From Streptomyces sp. NBC_01750 (GTDB lineage: Bacteria > Actinomycetota > Actinomycetes > Streptomycetales > Streptomycetaceae), in NCBI RefSeq assembly GCF_035918095.1, contig NZ_CP109137.1, positions 8,310,001 to 8,374,000 on the forward strand: 64,000 nucleotides of DNA, in the 5' to 3' direction. The position numbers and the translations under genes were made by a program. Shown in pieces: positions 49,190 to 58,364 of the stretch. Below the pieces are notes generated by a model, which was not told the DNA's origin, made no database searches, and was given only the letters and a program-made list of their open reading frames with translations. The first letter of the stretch is position 1. Each line of letters begins with the position of its first letter.

Positions 49190-49561
49190 GTGGAGCTCCA
49201 CATCGACATCCGCTGGCTCCTGGAGCGTCAGGCGGAGGTCATGCCGAAGCACCCCACTGTCCACGACTTCTCCAGCCTTGTGGCCGCCGTCGGGCGCCAC
49301 CGCGTCAACACGCCCAGGGTCGGCGTAACCGTCGACAACGCCTGGCGCGCGGCCGCCCTGATGCACTCCATCATTCGGCTTCGCCCCCTCCCGGCACGCA
49401 ATGCCTTGTTCGGCGCGGCGATCGTCATCTCGTACATGGATGCTGCCGGCGAAGGCCTCGATGCCCCGTACGGCACGCTGATCGACCTCGCCCGTGACAT
49501 AGCGTCGGGCCGGGTCGATGCGTACGACGCGGCCGATCGCATCCGCTCCTGGCGGATCTGA
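49190..49561 (+). CDS. Doc/Fic-like toxin
   Basis: A 123-residue protein of the Streptomyces Fic-family toxin component type: LHIDIRWLLERQAEVMPKHP, then WRAAALMHSIIRLRPLPARN and the C-terminal YGTLIDLARDIASGRVDAYD. The Fic motif HPFxxGN(K/G)R is replaced by RPLPARNALFG, so the catalytic His is missing. AMPylation or phosphorylation by this protein is uncertain. GTG 49190 starts 2 nt after the antitoxin stop. Confidence 0.82.
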   Translation: MELHIDIRWLLERQAEVMPKHPTVHDFSSLVAAVGRHRVNTPRVGVTVDNAWRAAALMHSIIRLRPLPARNALFGAAIVISYMDAAGEGLDAPYGTLIDLARDIASGRVDAYDAADRIRSWRI

Positions 49562-49610
49562 CCCGCCCTGCCGTTACTGGCACCACCATGCTGCCCCATG
49601 TCCCTGAGGG

Positions 49611-49647
49611 CCTTCCCTCCGCCGGGGCGTCCCCGGCGGAGGGAAGG
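49611..49647. terminator. Bidirectional terminator
   Basis: A 17-bp perfect stem (49611-49627 / 49631-49647) with CGT loop, between the toxin gene and the convergent gene ending at 49651. Confidence 0.8.
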
Positions 49648-49650
49648 ACG

Positions 49651-50037
49651 TCAACCGGGGCGGCGCTTGGAGGGAGGGTCCTGCGGGTCCACACCGGTGG
49701 AGGCCGAGGCGTCCTTCGTGCCGCTGGGGCGCTGGGATCTGCCCTTGCGGCCCGTGTCGCGCATGCCCTCCTCGGCTTCCTTGCCGTACTCCTCGCCCCG
49801 CCTGCTGTCGCTCTTGACCGTGTCGCCGGGGACGCCGGACTTCTCCTCCTTGGACTCCTTGCGGCCGGGGCCCCTGTCGGGGGCGTGCTCGTCAGGGTGG
49901 AAGGAGCGGCGGGCGCTCGGATTCTCCTGCTGTTCGGTCGCATCGACGTCCGGTGCCCAGCCGTGCTGCTCGGTCCCCTGATGGCGGCTCGGTCCTTCGC
50001 CGTGGGACGGGTGGGAGGGCTTCGGGTTCTTGGGCAT
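49651..50037 (-). CDS. Hydrophilic low-complexity protein
   Basis: A 128-residue protein rich in Ser, Pro, Glu, Lys and Gly (KPSHPSHGEGPSRHQG, GRKESKEEKSGVPGD) and predicted disordered. No family is recognised; similar small disordered proteins are common in Streptomyces. ATG 50037 has AGGTAGG upstream. Confidence 0.65.
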   Translation of the reverse strand: MPKNPKPSHPSHGEGPSRHQGTEQHGWAPDVDATEQQENPSARRSFHPDEHAPDRGPGRKESKEEKSGVPGDTVKSDSRRGEEYGKEAEEGMRDTGRKGRSQRPSGTKDASASTGVDPQDPPSKRRPG

Positions 50038-50266
50038 GTCGTGGCCTACCTACCTCTGTGGGACGGGCTCTCCGTGCGGCTCCCGCACATAGTTGAATCA
50101 TCCCACTTAGGGAGAAATTAATCATTTCAGACCTAACGGGAAGCTCCTGAGCTGCACGTCCTTACTCCTGCAGAGTCATGTCGGCCGCGGAGAATCTCCT
50201 CCTGGCATTGGCCATCCGCTCGCGGCTCCGGTCAACGCAAAATGCCTGATCACATGGGATGCGCGA

Positions 50267-50635
50267 GTGTTGTCGCCGGCTTCTGACGACGACCTGGACG
50301 GCCCGCAAGGCTTCTCGGCGTGGGTCGAGCGACTGTGCCGCCAGTCGGACAGGGCGGTCCCGGTAGGAGAAGGGCGAGTGCACGCCACCCACTGGTGGAT
50401 CGTCGAGGGCGACACCTATCCGGGAGCCGTCGATCTGCGGCATTACCTGAACGCCTTTCTGCTCGACGCCGGCGGGCACATCGGCTACAGCATTCGGCCT
50501 TCGGCCAGAAGGCGTGGTTCGCGCGGCATCGACGCCAACGGTGGTGTCCTGGCGGACATGGGCATCAGCGACAAGGGTGCCAAGCGCCGCTACTGGATCA
50601 CTCTTGAGGCAGTGATGCGACCGCGCAGGGAGTGA
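50267..50635 (+). pseudogene. GNAT acetyltransferase gene with internal deletion
   Basis: The frame matches a common Streptomyces GNAT family: DDDLDGPQGFSAWVERLC, WWIVEGDTYPGAVDLRHYLN, GGHIGYSIRPSARRRG and NGGVLADM. But after RRRG the sequence jumps to SRGIDANGGVL, so about 35 residues, including the acetyl-CoA-binding loop partner and the beta5 strand, are missing. The N-terminus also lacks a good start (GTG 50267 without a ribosome site; the frame is open further up). I read this as a broken gene. Confidence 0.65.
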
Positions 50636-50676
50636 ACCCGGCTGTGGGCGTGGAGTGTGCCGCCCACAGCCGGGTT
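50635..50676 (+). terminator. Intrinsic terminator
   Basis: A 15-bp perfect stem (50635-50649 / 50662-50676) at the end of the GNAT remnant. Confidence 0.7.
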
Positions 50677-51009
50677 CGCGGATGCCGCGCGGGCCGTGTC
50701 GTACGTGGAGAGCGGGACGAGGCAGGTGAGCGGGGGCGAGCGGGTAGCAGCGCGCCGGGCTTCCGGAGGTGCCGCTTCGGGAGAATGTCCGGGAGCTGCG
50801 TGCGGAGGCTGCCGGCGTACTCGCGGAGGGACTCCACGCTGGTCATGACTGCCGTCGAAGTGCTGTGGGGGTGTGCGCGGCACGGGGCGCCTACGGTGCG
50901 TGCCTTGTGGACCGCGCGGTACGGCGCCAACGGATCCGGGGGAGCGGCTTCCTGGGATGGCCTGGGGGTGCCGGTGAGCGGATGTGGCCGTCACCGGGGC
51001 CGGCTGCGC
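50677..51009. other. Intergenic region
   Basis: A 333-bp gap with no supported gene between the GNAT remnant and the acyl-CoA oxidase end. Confidence 0.4.
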
Positions 51010-52932
51010 TCAGGCCGCGAGGGGGTTTTCTGCGACGGCCAAGTCGTCGACCACGCGGTCGACATAGGCGCCGTTGGCGATGGGGATGCCGGTCAGGAAC
51101 TCGGCCGGCAGGTCGAATGCCTCAACGAGCGTCATCATGTGGGGCGCCAGTTCGGCGATGATCGCGTCGGTGGTCTCGTGCAGTCCGCGGATGTGGTGGA
51201 CCGCCAGATGGTCCTCGGCGAGCAGGTCGCCGGTGTGCTCGGTGAGCTGCCGCAGGAGGAACAGCCGGCACAGATTCTCGAGCAGGGAGCGCGCCGCGGG
51301 GTCCTGAGCCCGGTCGGCCGCCTCGATGAAGGCGTCGGCAGCCTGGAGGCGGGCGTGCGCCGAGACCATTTCCAGGGCTGCGGCCGAAGCGGCGTTCCAT
51401 CGGCCGAGCGGATCGCCCACCGGCCCGACCCGCAGGGCGGCACGCGCCCTGGTCTGCCAGATGCCCTCGATGTCAGCAAGGAGGCTGCGCAGGAAGGGAA
51501 GGTCGGTCAGGGACCGTTCGTCGAGAGGTACGTCGAACGAGCTGCGCCGGTCCGTCCGGTGTCCGAAGACCATCTCGGCGGCGGCCTTCACCCAGACGGC
51601 GAGGTTGTCGCCCTCTGCGGTGATCGCCCCCTCGAGGTTGAGCGGGAACTCGGCGATGCCGTTGGCGTGGAACAGGCCCTGGGCGCCGCACCGTTCGCGG
51701 CACTCGATGGTGATCGAGCGGGCCTCCCAGGTGATCCAGCCCTTCGCGATGGCCACCAGGCGCTCGGCCTCCGCCTGGTCCTCGGGGGTGTGCCCGGTCC
51801 AGCGATCGACCACCGCGCGGTGGAGGAACGTCATGGCGTAGCCGGTCGAGAGGGAGTGGAGAAGCCTGCCGTGATGGCTGCGATGGGCGGTCAGCAGTAC
51901 GCGTTCGCCGGTGCGTGGTCCGCTGATGCGCCGGTGGTGCGCGTAGCGGACCGCGATGCTCAGTGCGGCCCGGGTCACTCCGACGCCCGCGGCGCTCATG
52001 CAGAGTTTGCCGGAGGTGACGCGGCCGATGGAGTGCAGGAAACGCTTGCGCGGGTTGCCCACACTGCTGCTGAACTCCCCGTCCGCGTCCAGGCGCCCGT
52101 GCTCGTCCTCCAGGAGAGCCTCCCTGGGCAGCCGTACATGGTCGAAGGAGGTGAGGCAGTGGTCGACCGGGCTGCCGGTGCGTTCCGGCAGGGTGCGTAT
52201 TCGTATGCCGGGCAGGTATCCGTTCTGGTCGCTGAGCGGGGTCAGGAAGAGGAAGACTCCCCGGTCCTCACCGCCGATCAGCAGGCGGGCCGCCACCACG
52301 GCGCTCTTGGGGCCGCCGATCACGCTGGTGTTCGGCATGAACTTCTGTGCCTCGGGGTTGGGCGTGTGGAGGACGAACTCCCCGGTAAGGCTGTCGAGTT
52401 CGGCCGTCGTCTGGAGTGCGGCGGCATCATTGCCGTGTCCCAGCTCAGTACAGAGGAACGTTCCTGTACGCCGAAGTGACGTGAAGTCCGAAAGGTCGCG
52501 GCGCTTGCCGGAGTTGTGGTCGACCAGGCTGCCGATGAAGAGGTTGTAGTGGATGCCGGCCAGGGTGCCCAGCGCTCCGTCGACGACTCCCGTCCACTCG
52601 TGCAGGCTGGCGAGCCTGCGAGGATCGCACGCCAGCTCCTCGGCGCAGTCGACGACGCCGTTGAGCAGCCGGAGTCGGTCGTAGGAGAGGCTCGTGCGCT
52701 CGGCCGGGAGCAGGCCTGGGCGGTAGGAGAACTCCTCGGTCGATATGAGCTTGCGCCAGGTCTCGTGGACCCGGGCCCGGTCGTCCCGGTCGAAGAGCAG
52801 GTCCGTCAGCTCTCCGGTGGTGACGGACGTCTGGCTGAGCCGGGAGAGGTCTTCCGGCTGGATTGCGCCGGATCTCTTCTTCTTCGCCCCGATGTTTGTG
52901 GGGGCTTCCGTCTGGAACGTCAGCAGGGTCAT
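51010..52932 (-). CDS. Acyl-CoA oxidase/dehydrogenase-family protein
   Basis: A 640-residue flavoprotein of the acyl-CoA oxidase type, longer than usual acyl-CoA dehydrogenases (about 380). FTSLRRTGTFLCTELGHGND is the conserved N-terminal flavin region, and GLFHANGIAEFPLNLEGAIT contains the C-terminal FAD/catalytic region. Tylosin orf18* encodes a similar enzyme used in butyrolactone synthesis, and a P450 (compare orf16*) is found here too, so a role in signal biosynthesis is likely. ATG 52932 has GCGGAGAAG upstream. Its promoter overlaps an ARE site at 52983-53009. Confidence 0.85.
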   Translation of the reverse strand: MTLLTFQTEAPTNIGAKKKRSGAIQPEDLSRLSQTSVTTGELTDLLFDRDDRARVHETWRKLISTEEFSYRPGLLPAERTSLSYDRLRLLNGVVDCAEELACDPRRLASLHEWTGVVDGALGTLAGIHYNLFIGSLVDHNSGKRRDLSDFTSLRRTGTFLCTELGHGNDAAALQTTAELDSLTGEFVLHTPNPEAQKFMPNTSVIGGPKSAVVAARLLIGGEDRGVFLFLTPLSDQNGYLPGIRIRTLPERTGSPVDHCLTSFDHVRLPREALLEDEHGRLDADGEFSSSVGNPRKRFLHSIGRVTSGKLCMSAAGVGVTRAALSIAVRYAHHRRISGPRTGERVLLTAHRSHHGRLLHSLSTGYAMTFLHRAVVDRWTGHTPEDQAEAERLVAIAKGWITWEARSITIECRERCGAQGLFHANGIAEFPLNLEGAITAEGDNLAVWVKAAAEMVFGHRTDRRSSFDVPLDERSLTDLPFLRSLLADIEGIWQTRARAALRVGPVGDPLGRWNAASAAALEMVSAHARLQAADAFIEAADRAQDPAARSLLENLCRLFLLRQLTEHTGDLLAEDHLAVHHIRGLHETTDAIIAELAPHMMTLVEAFDLPAEFLTGIPIANGAYVDRVVDDLAVAENPLAA

Positions 52933-52982
52933 GGACTTCTCCGCAGGGACGTCGAGTGAGGTTGGGAAGCGCGCAGAGCCAT

Positions 52983-53012
52983 AAGATACGTACTAACCGG
53001 TTTTGTTTTCAA
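52983..53012 (-). promoter_or_regulatory. Acyl-CoA oxidase promoter with overlapping ARE
   Basis: On the minus strand, TTGAAA (53007-53012) and TATCTT (52983-52988) are spaced 18 nt. An autoregulatory element AGATACGTACTAACCGGTTT (52984-53003 on the plus strand) fills the spacer and fits the ANAWACNNACYNNNCGGT pattern of butyrolactone receptors. A bound receptor would block the polymerase. Confidence 0.7.
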
Positions 53013-53155
53013 GGCACTTCGGAGAGTTTCCGGAGAGTCGCGGAGCGGAGGAGCTCCACGTCAGCCGGACTATTGGCCTCCGGATACTGCCCGTCAGGGC
53101 GGCGTAGGGCCCTGTCGGAAGCCTCTGGCGACCCATGCGATCAGGGTCCATTTAA

Positions 53156-53180
53156 AACCGGGCGGAAGGTTTTCTTCTCA
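53156..53180 (-). promoter_or_regulatory. Weak ARE-like site
   Basis: On the minus strand, a GAAAAC start and a CGGTTTT end match the ARE pattern with two mismatches. It is the third such site in this divergent region. Confidence 0.35.
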
Positions 53181-53278
53181 AGATTATTCCGGTATCGTCG
53201 ACGATCGGCGGACGACGCCTCACGTGAGTCGCGTCGGCCCTGGGCGTTCCGAGCCGGTCGCGGAGCGTGGAGGTCCAT

Positions 53279-53305
53279 TAAGATACGGACCTGCCGGTTT
53301 CTTTG
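53279..53305 (+). promoter_or_regulatory. ARE at the first receptor gene
   Basis: AGATACGGACCTGCCGGTTT (53281-53300) fits the ARE pattern in full and overlaps a -10-like TAAGAT (53279-53284), about 40 nt before the receptor start. This indicates autoregulation. Confidence 0.65.
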
Positions 53306-53345
53306 CTGTCCCCTCAGCCGGCGGGACGCGATGCGGAGGTGTGCT

Positions 53346-54023
53346 GTGACACGGCAGGAGCGAGCCATCCGGACACGGATGGCGATCCTTGTGGCCGCGG
53401 CCGACGTGTTCGACGAGGTCGGCTACGAAGCGGCGACGATCTCCGAGATCCTGCAGAGATCCGGCATGACCAAGGGCGCCCTCTACTTCCACTTCGCGTC
53501 CAAGGAGGAGCTCGCACAGGGCGTACTCGCGGCGCAGGTGGACGCGGTGCCGCCGATCCCGAAGCAGATCTACAAGCTGCAGGAGGCCGTGGACCGGGCC
53601 TTGATGCTGTCGTATCTGCTCAAGCGGGACCCGATGCTCCGCGGCAGCGTGCGGCTGACCGTGGACCTCGGATCACCCAAGGACGGCCTGGACCGGCGTG
53701 TGCCGCTGCAGGAGTGGACGGACCTCAGCAAGCATCTCTTCGACGAGGCGAAGGCCGCGGGCGAACTGCTTGCCCACGTCGACACGGACAGCACCGCCAA
53801 ACTGTTCGTCGGCGGATTCACCGGAATCCAGCTGATGTCACAGATCATGACCGGGCGCGAGGACATGGAAGAACGGATGTCCGACCTCTACCGGAACCTG
53901 ATGACACCCATCACGGTGCCCGCGGTACTCCTCCAGCTGGACTTCTCGGTCAATCGGGGGGCGAAGGTGTACGAGGCGGCCATGAAGCAGCGCGAGGAGG
54001 AGCAAGGGGCCGTACCGGCCTGA
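53346..54023 (+). CDS. Gamma-butyrolactone receptor-like TetR regulator (1)
   Basis: A 225-residue TetR-family protein of the ArpA/ScbR type. The HTH region TISEILQRSGMTKGALYFHF and ASKEELAQGVL is nearly the family consensus; the ligand domain is of receptor length. It probably represses its own gene and the divergent acyl-CoA oxidase through the AREs. GTG 53346 follows GGAGG by 5 nt. Of the three receptors in this window, this one is most like true butyrolactone receptors in its context. Confidence 0.88.
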   Translation: MTRQERAIRTRMAILVAAADVFDEVGYEAATISEILQRSGMTKGALYFHFASKEELAQGVLAAQVDAVPPIPKQIYKLQEAVDRALMLSYLLKRDPMLRGSVRLTVDLGSPKDGLDRRVPLQEWTDLSKHLFDEAKAAGELLAHVDTDSTAKLFVGGFTGIQLMSQIMTGREDMEERMSDLYRNLMTPITVPAVLLQLDFSVNRGAKVYEAAMKQREEEQGAVPA

Positions 54024-54200
54024 GCTGTAGGCCCTGGGCGACAGGTGTCAGGTACTCGCGGACCGGCCATTTGGTCCCGATCCGGTGATCGACCTGCGGC
54101 GATCCGTCCGAGGGGGGAGGGGGCTCCGGTCCTCTGCGTGCATATGTGCATGTGTGTTTGGAACGCGTCGTCGTAATTACCACCAGAACGGGGTGCACTG

Positions 54201-55463
54201 ATGGAACAGACCGCGACTGCCTGCCCGTACGCGCTGGACGGCTCGGGGCGGGACCTCGCCGGCGAGACCGCACGACTGCGGGCCGAGGCTCCTGCGGCGA
54301 AGGTGGAACTGCCGGGCGGGGTGACGGCCTGGGCCGTCACCCGGCACAGCGCGATCAAGCGTCTGCTGATGGACCCCCGGGTTTCCAAGAACGCCCGGCT
54401 GCACTGGCCCGCGTTCATCGAGGGACGGATAACCGAGAGCTGGCCGCTCTATCACTGGGTCTCGGCGGAGAACATGCTGACGGCCTACGGCGAACGACAT
54501 GCGCGGCTGCGCAGGCTGATGGCGGGGGCGTTCACCGCACGGCGCACCGAGGCCCAGCGGCCACGCATCGAGGCAATCACCGGTGAGCTGCTGCGCGACC
54601 TTGCTGCCACGCCTGCCGGGCAGGTCGTCGATCTGCGCGAGACGTTCGCCGGCCCGCTTCCGATCCGGGCGATCTGCGAGCTGTTCGGGGTTCCCGACGA
54701 GACCAAGGGCCCGTTGGGCCGCGCCATCGCGGTGACTCTGAGCACCTCGACCTCGGCCGAAGAGGTCCACGCGGCACAGGCGGCGGTCTGCCGGACGCTG
54801 GACCAACTGGTGGCCGCCAAGCGGGCCGTGCCCGGCGACGACCTGACCTCCGCGCTGATCGGGGCCCGCGACGAGGACGGCCAAGGGCTCACCGACAAGG
54901 AGCTGCTGGACACCCTCAACATCGTCATCGGCGCAGGGCTGGAGACCTCGGCCAACCTGCTCATGAACGCCGTCGGCAGGCTGCTCAGCCACCCGGACCA
55001 GCTGGCGGAGGTGCGGGCCGGCCGAGTCGGCTGGGGCACGGTGATCGACGAGACGCTGCGTGTCGAGGCCCCCGTCGCCTACGTACCGATGCGCTTCGCG
55101 GTGGAGGACATCGAGTTGGACGGCATCGTGATCGGGAAGGGGGATCCGATCATGATCTCCTTCGCTGCCTCCGGTCAGGATCCGGAGCTGCACGGCAGCA
55201 AGGCCCAGGAGTTCGACGTCCTGCGCGCCGGGCGGCGGGACAATTTGGCCTTCGGGCACGGTGTGCACTACTGCATGGGCGCCGCGCTTGCGCGTCTCGA
55301 GGCGGCCGTGGCGCTGCCCGCCCTCTTCGCGCGCTTCCCGGGGATGGCCCTCGCCGCTCCGGCCGAAGACCTGGAGCGGCTGGGCTCCTTCATCATCAAT
55401 GGCTACCGCACGCTGCCCGTCCTGCTCCGGACGCCGGTGGCCGGGGGAGTGGCGAAGGTCTGA
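54201..55463 (+). CDS. Cytochrome P450
   Basis: A 420-residue P450. The I-helix segment has [10 protein letters not shown] (AGxxT-like), the K-helix ETLR in [11 protein letters not shown], and the heme loop [17 protein letters not shown] with Cys358. It hydroxylates a small molecule using ferredoxin partners. Genes for partners are not adjacent. Its position near the oxidase and the receptor parallels tylosin orf16*, a P450 for butyrolactone tailoring; tailoring of the polyketide is an alternative. Confidence 0.9.
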   Translation: MEQTATACPYALDGSGRDLAGETARLRAEAPAAKVELPGGVTAWAVTRHSAIKRLLMDPRVSKNARLHWPAFIEGRITESWPLYHWVSAENMLTAYGERHARLRRLMAGAFTARRTEAQRPRIEAITGELLRDLAATPAGQVVDLRETFAGPLPIRAICELFGVPDETKGPLGRAIAVTLSTSTSAEEVHAAQAAVCRTLDQLVAAKRAVPGDDLTSALIGARDEDGQGLTDKELLDTLNIVIGAGLETSANLLMNAVGRLLSHPDQLAEVRAGRVGWGTVIDETLRVEAPVAYVPMRFAVEDIELDGIVIGKGDPIMISFAASGQDPELHGSKAQEFDVLRAGRRDNLAFGHGVHYCMGAALARLEAAVALPALFARFPGMALAAPAEDLERLGSFIINGYRTLPVLLRTPVAGGVAKV

Positions 55464-55494
55464 CCCCTCCTGCCGCCCCTAGGGGCGGGGAGTG

Positions 55495-55525
55495 ACTCCG
55501 CAGTCCGGTGCCCGGGCTGCGGAGT
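55495..55525 (+). terminator. Intrinsic terminator of the P450 gene
   Basis: A 9-bp perfect stem (55495-55503 / 55517-55525), 32 nt after the stop. Confidence 0.6.
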
Positions 55526-55640
55526 TCTGCGTTCTGGGCCCCTGGGCGCTCAGGACCGGCCCGTGACGGGTTTTCAAGCCAGATCTGAGCGGCTCTTGAG
55601 CCGCGCCGCCGACGGTAGCCGTAAGGCGAGGAAGGCTGGC

Positions 55641-55853
55641 ATGGACGATCTCATGAGCGTGAAGACGGTGCTGCGCGTGGAACGCGGGCAGGCGACCGAC
55701 GAGGAACTGGCCGCGGTCGCCGTCACGTTGCTCTCGCTGCTCTCCGAAGCGGAAACGCGCCAGAAGCAGGATGTGGCGAGGCGCCTCGGGAAGGGGCAGA
55801 GCTGGCTCCGGGACCGTATGCCGGAGTACCGGGCGCCGCACAGCTGGCACTAG
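55641..55853 (+). CDS. accE: Acyl-CoA carboxylase epsilon subunit
   Basis: A 70-residue protein with the AccE pattern: VLRVERGQATDEELAAVAVT near the start and a Trp/Arg-rich end SWLRDRMPEYRAPHSWH. AccE stabilises the actinobacterial acyl-CoA carboxylase alpha/beta complex. ATG 55641 has GAGGAAGG upstream. The carboxylase beta gene follows 160 bp downstream, so both would supply malonyl- or methylmalonyl-type extender units. Confidence 0.75.
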   Translation: MDDLMSVKTVLRVERGQATDEELAAVAVTLLSLLSEAETRQKQDVARRLGKGQSWLRDRMPEYRAPHSWH

Positions 55854-55913
55854 TCGCGTTTTGCTGCGGTAGCGACTTCAGGCCGATGTAGCGGTACCTG
55901 GAAGTCCACATCT

Positions 55914-55935
55914 ACAAACCGCATCTCCGGTTTGT
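55914..55935. promoter_or_regulatory. ARE-like palindrome before the carboxylase gene
   Basis: ACAAACCG-CATCTC-CGGTTTGT, perfect 8-bp arms, about 80 nt before the carboxylase start. It shares the ACAAAC and CGGTTTGT halves of the receptor sites. Confidence 0.6.
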
Positions 55936-56013
55936 TACTCTTTGCAGTCGCGGCCTGTGGCGGACTCTCCGCTTCCGTGCGGCGCGCTGACGACAAGGAA
56001 GGGAACTGTCGTA

Positions 56014-57600
56014 GTGGTGATGACCTCTTCTTCGGGCGGCATGCGTTCGACCGACGCGCGTGGGCGTGTGGCGGAGCTGCACGATCTCCGCGAGCAGGCC
56101 CGGCGCGGGCCGAGTGAGCGTGCGACCCAGGCGCAGCATGCCAAGGGCAAGCTGACCGCTCGTGAGCGGATCGCGTTGTTGCTGGACGAGGGTTCGTTCA
56201 GGGAGGTCGAGCAGCTGCGCCGGCACCGGGCGAGTGGTTTCGGCCTGGAGGCGAAGAAGCCGTACACCGACGGTGTCATCACCGGGTGGGGCACGGTGGA
56301 GGGCCGGACGGTGTTTGTCTACGCGCACGACTTCCGGATCTTCGGCGGGGCGCTGGGCGAGGCTCACGCCACGAAGATCCACAAGATCATGGACATGGCG
56401 ATCTCGGCGGGCGCGCCGCTGGTGTCGCTGAACGACGGCGCTGGCGCCCGTATCCAGGAGGGCGTCTCGGCGCTGGCCGGCTACGGCGGCATCTTCCAGC
56501 GCAACACCCGCGCCTCCGGTGTCATCCCGCAGATCAGCGTGATGCTCGGCCCGTGCGCGGGCGGCGCGGCCTACAGCCCCGCCCTGACGGACTTCGTGTT
56601 CATGGTCCGTGAGACCTCACAGATGTTCATCACCGGCCCCGACGTCGTCAAGGCCGTGACCGGCGAGGAGATCACCCAGAACGGGCTCGGCGGCGCGGAC
56701 GTGCACGCCGAGACCTCCGGCGTCGCGCACTTCGCGTACGACGACGAGGAGACCTGCATCGCCGAGGTCCGCTACCTGCTGGCGATGCTCCCCTCCAACA
56801 ACCGCGAGAACCCGCCCACCGCCCACGCCGAGGACCCCGCCGACCGCCGGTCCGACGTCCTGCTGGACCTGGTCCCGGCGGACGGAAACCGCCCCTACGA
56901 CATGCACAAGGTGATCGAGGAGCTCGTCGACGACGGCGACTACCTCGAGATCCACGAACGCTGGGCCCGCAACATCATCTGTGCCCTGGCCCGTCTCAAC
57001 GGCCAGGTGGTCGGCATCGTGGCCAACCAGCCGCAGTCCCTGGCCGGTGTCCTGGACATCGAGGCCTCGGAGAAGGCCGCCCGCTTCGTGCAGATGTGCG
57101 ATGCTTTCAATATCCCGATCATCACCCTGCTGGACGTCCCCGGCTTCCTGCCCGGGGTCGACCAGGAGCACGGTGGAATCATCCGGCACGGCGCGAAGCT
57201 GCTGTACGCGTACTGCAACGCGACGGTGCCGAGGATCTCGCTGATCCTGCGCAAGGCGTACGGCGGTGCCTACATCGTCATGGACTCCCAGTCCATCGGA
57301 GCCGACCTCACCTACGCCTGGCCGACCAACGAGATCGCGGTGATGGGCGCCGAAGGTGCCGCCAATGTCATCTTCCGCAGGCAGATCGCCGACGCCGAGG
57401 ACCCCGAGGCCATGCGGGTGCGCATGGTCAAGGAGTACAAGGCCGAGCTGATGCACCCGTACTACGCCGCGGAGCGCGGCCTGGTCGACGACGTCATCGA
57501 CCCGTCCGAGACGCGCGAGGTGCTGATCGCATCCCTCGCCATGCTCCGCACCAAACACGCCGACCTGCCGTCCCGCAAGCACGGCAACCCCCCGCAGTAA
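56014..57600 (+). CDS. pccB: Acyl-CoA (propionyl/acetyl-CoA) carboxylase beta subunit
   Basis: A 528-residue carboxyltransferase. Both crotonase-fold halves are clear: VSLNDGAGARIQEGVSALAG, GPCAGGAAYSPALTDF, TGPDVVKAVTGEEITQNGLG and DVPGFLPGVDQEHGGIIRHG. It transfers CO2 from biotin to propionyl- or acetyl-CoA and needs an alpha subunit, absent here. GTG 56014 or ATG 56020; GGAAGGGA spacing favours the former. The oxyanion motif GGAYIVMDS is intact. As part of the polyketide cluster it should feed precursor supply. Confidence 0.93.
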   Translation: MVMTSSSGGMRSTDARGRVAELHDLREQARRGPSERATQAQHAKGKLTARERIALLLDEGSFREVEQLRRHRASGFGLEAKKPYTDGVITGWGTVEGRTVFVYAHDFRIFGGALGEAHATKIHKIMDMAISAGAPLVSLNDGAGARIQEGVSALAGYGGIFQRNTRASGVIPQISVMLGPCAGGAAYSPALTDFVFMVRETSQMFITGPDVVKAVTGEEITQNGLGGADVHAETSGVAHFAYDDEETCIAEVRYLLAMLPSNNRENPPTAHAEDPADRRSDVLLDLVPADGNRPYDMHKVIEELVDDGDYLEIHERWARNIICALARLNGQVVGIVANQPQSLAGVLDIEASEKAARFVQMCDAFNIPIITLLDVPGFLPGVDQEHGGIIRHGAKLLYAYCNATVPRISLILRKAYGGAYIVMDSQSIGADLTYAWPTNEIAVMGAEGAANVIFRRQIADAEDPEAMRVRMVKEYKAELMHPYYAAERGLVDDVIDPSETREVLIASLAMLRTKHADLPSRKHGNPPQ

Positions 57601-57677
57601 GAACGAACCGGACGCGGGTGGCGTCGGTCGAGCCATTACCGACCGCCAGGTGTCCCTCCGCAACAAGGAGACATGTG

Positions 57678-58364
57678 ATGGTCAAACAGGAGCGCGCGGC
57701 CCGCACTCGGCGGACGCTGATCCGGGCGGCTGCCGAGGTATTCGCGAGGGAAGGGTTCGCGCCGGCTTCGCTGACGACGATCAGCAGGCAGGCCGGGGTG
57801 AGCAACGGCGCCCTGCACTTCCACTTCACGAGCAAGAACGCGCTCGCGCAGGCGGTCGAGGAGGAAGCCGGCGAGGCGATGCGCCTTCTCATCAGGGACG
57901 TTCCGGACCGGGGGCGGAGCAGCGCCCTGCAGAACCTGGTCGATGCCACGCACGGTCTGATGAACCAGCTGGCGAACGATGTCGTCGTACGGGCGGGGTT
58001 CGAGCTGTACGGCGATGTGGCGCGCGAGGGCAGCTTCAATTTGAGGCAGCAGTGGCAGCAGTGGGTCGAGGAGACGCTGAAGACCGCTGAACAGGAGGAC
58101 GTGCTCGCCGACGACGTGTCGCCGCAGGGCGCGGCACACGCCATCGTGGCGGCGACGGTGGGTTTCGAGGTGCTGGGAAGCACGGACAAGTCATGGCTCT
58201 CGAAGCAGAGCATCACCTGCTTCTGGGAGCTGATGCTGCCTCGGCTGGCGGCAGGACCGGCCCTCGGCGAGGTGGACTCGGCCGGCTCCGCCCGCACCGT
58301 CAACTCGGATGAGGAACCGTCCAAGGATGTTTTTTTGCGAGAAAAAACAGACCAACCCGTCTGA
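57678..58364 (+). CDS. Gamma-butyrolactone receptor-like TetR regulator (2)
   Basis: A 228-residue TetR-family protein of the ArpA/ScbR group: HTH SLTTISRQAGVSNGALHFHF then TSKNALAQAVEEEA. It follows the carboxylase gene by 77 nt. ATG 57678 has AAGGAG upstream at 57665-57670. The 3' end overlaps an ARE-like site at 58344-58364, which may regulate the SARP downstream. Confidence 0.87.
   Translation: MVKQERAARTRRTLIRAAAEVFAREGFAPASLTTISRQAGVSNGALHFHFTSKNALAQAVEEEAGEAMRLLIRDVPDRGRSSALQNLVDATHGLMNQLANDVVVRAGFELYGDVAREGSFNLRQQWQQWVEETLKTAEQEDVLADDVSPQGAAHAIVAATVGFEVLGSTDKSWLSKQSITCFWELMLPRLAAGPALGEVDSAGSARTVNSDEEPSKDVFLREKTDQPV
58344..58364 (+). promoter_or_regulatory. ARE-like site at the end of receptor gene 2
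   Basis: AAAAACAGACCAACCCGTCTG fits the ARE pattern with one mismatch, and carries a CAGAC/GTCTG inverted repeat (58348-58352 / 58359-58363). It lies about 360 bp upstream of the SARP gene. Confidence 0.45.
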
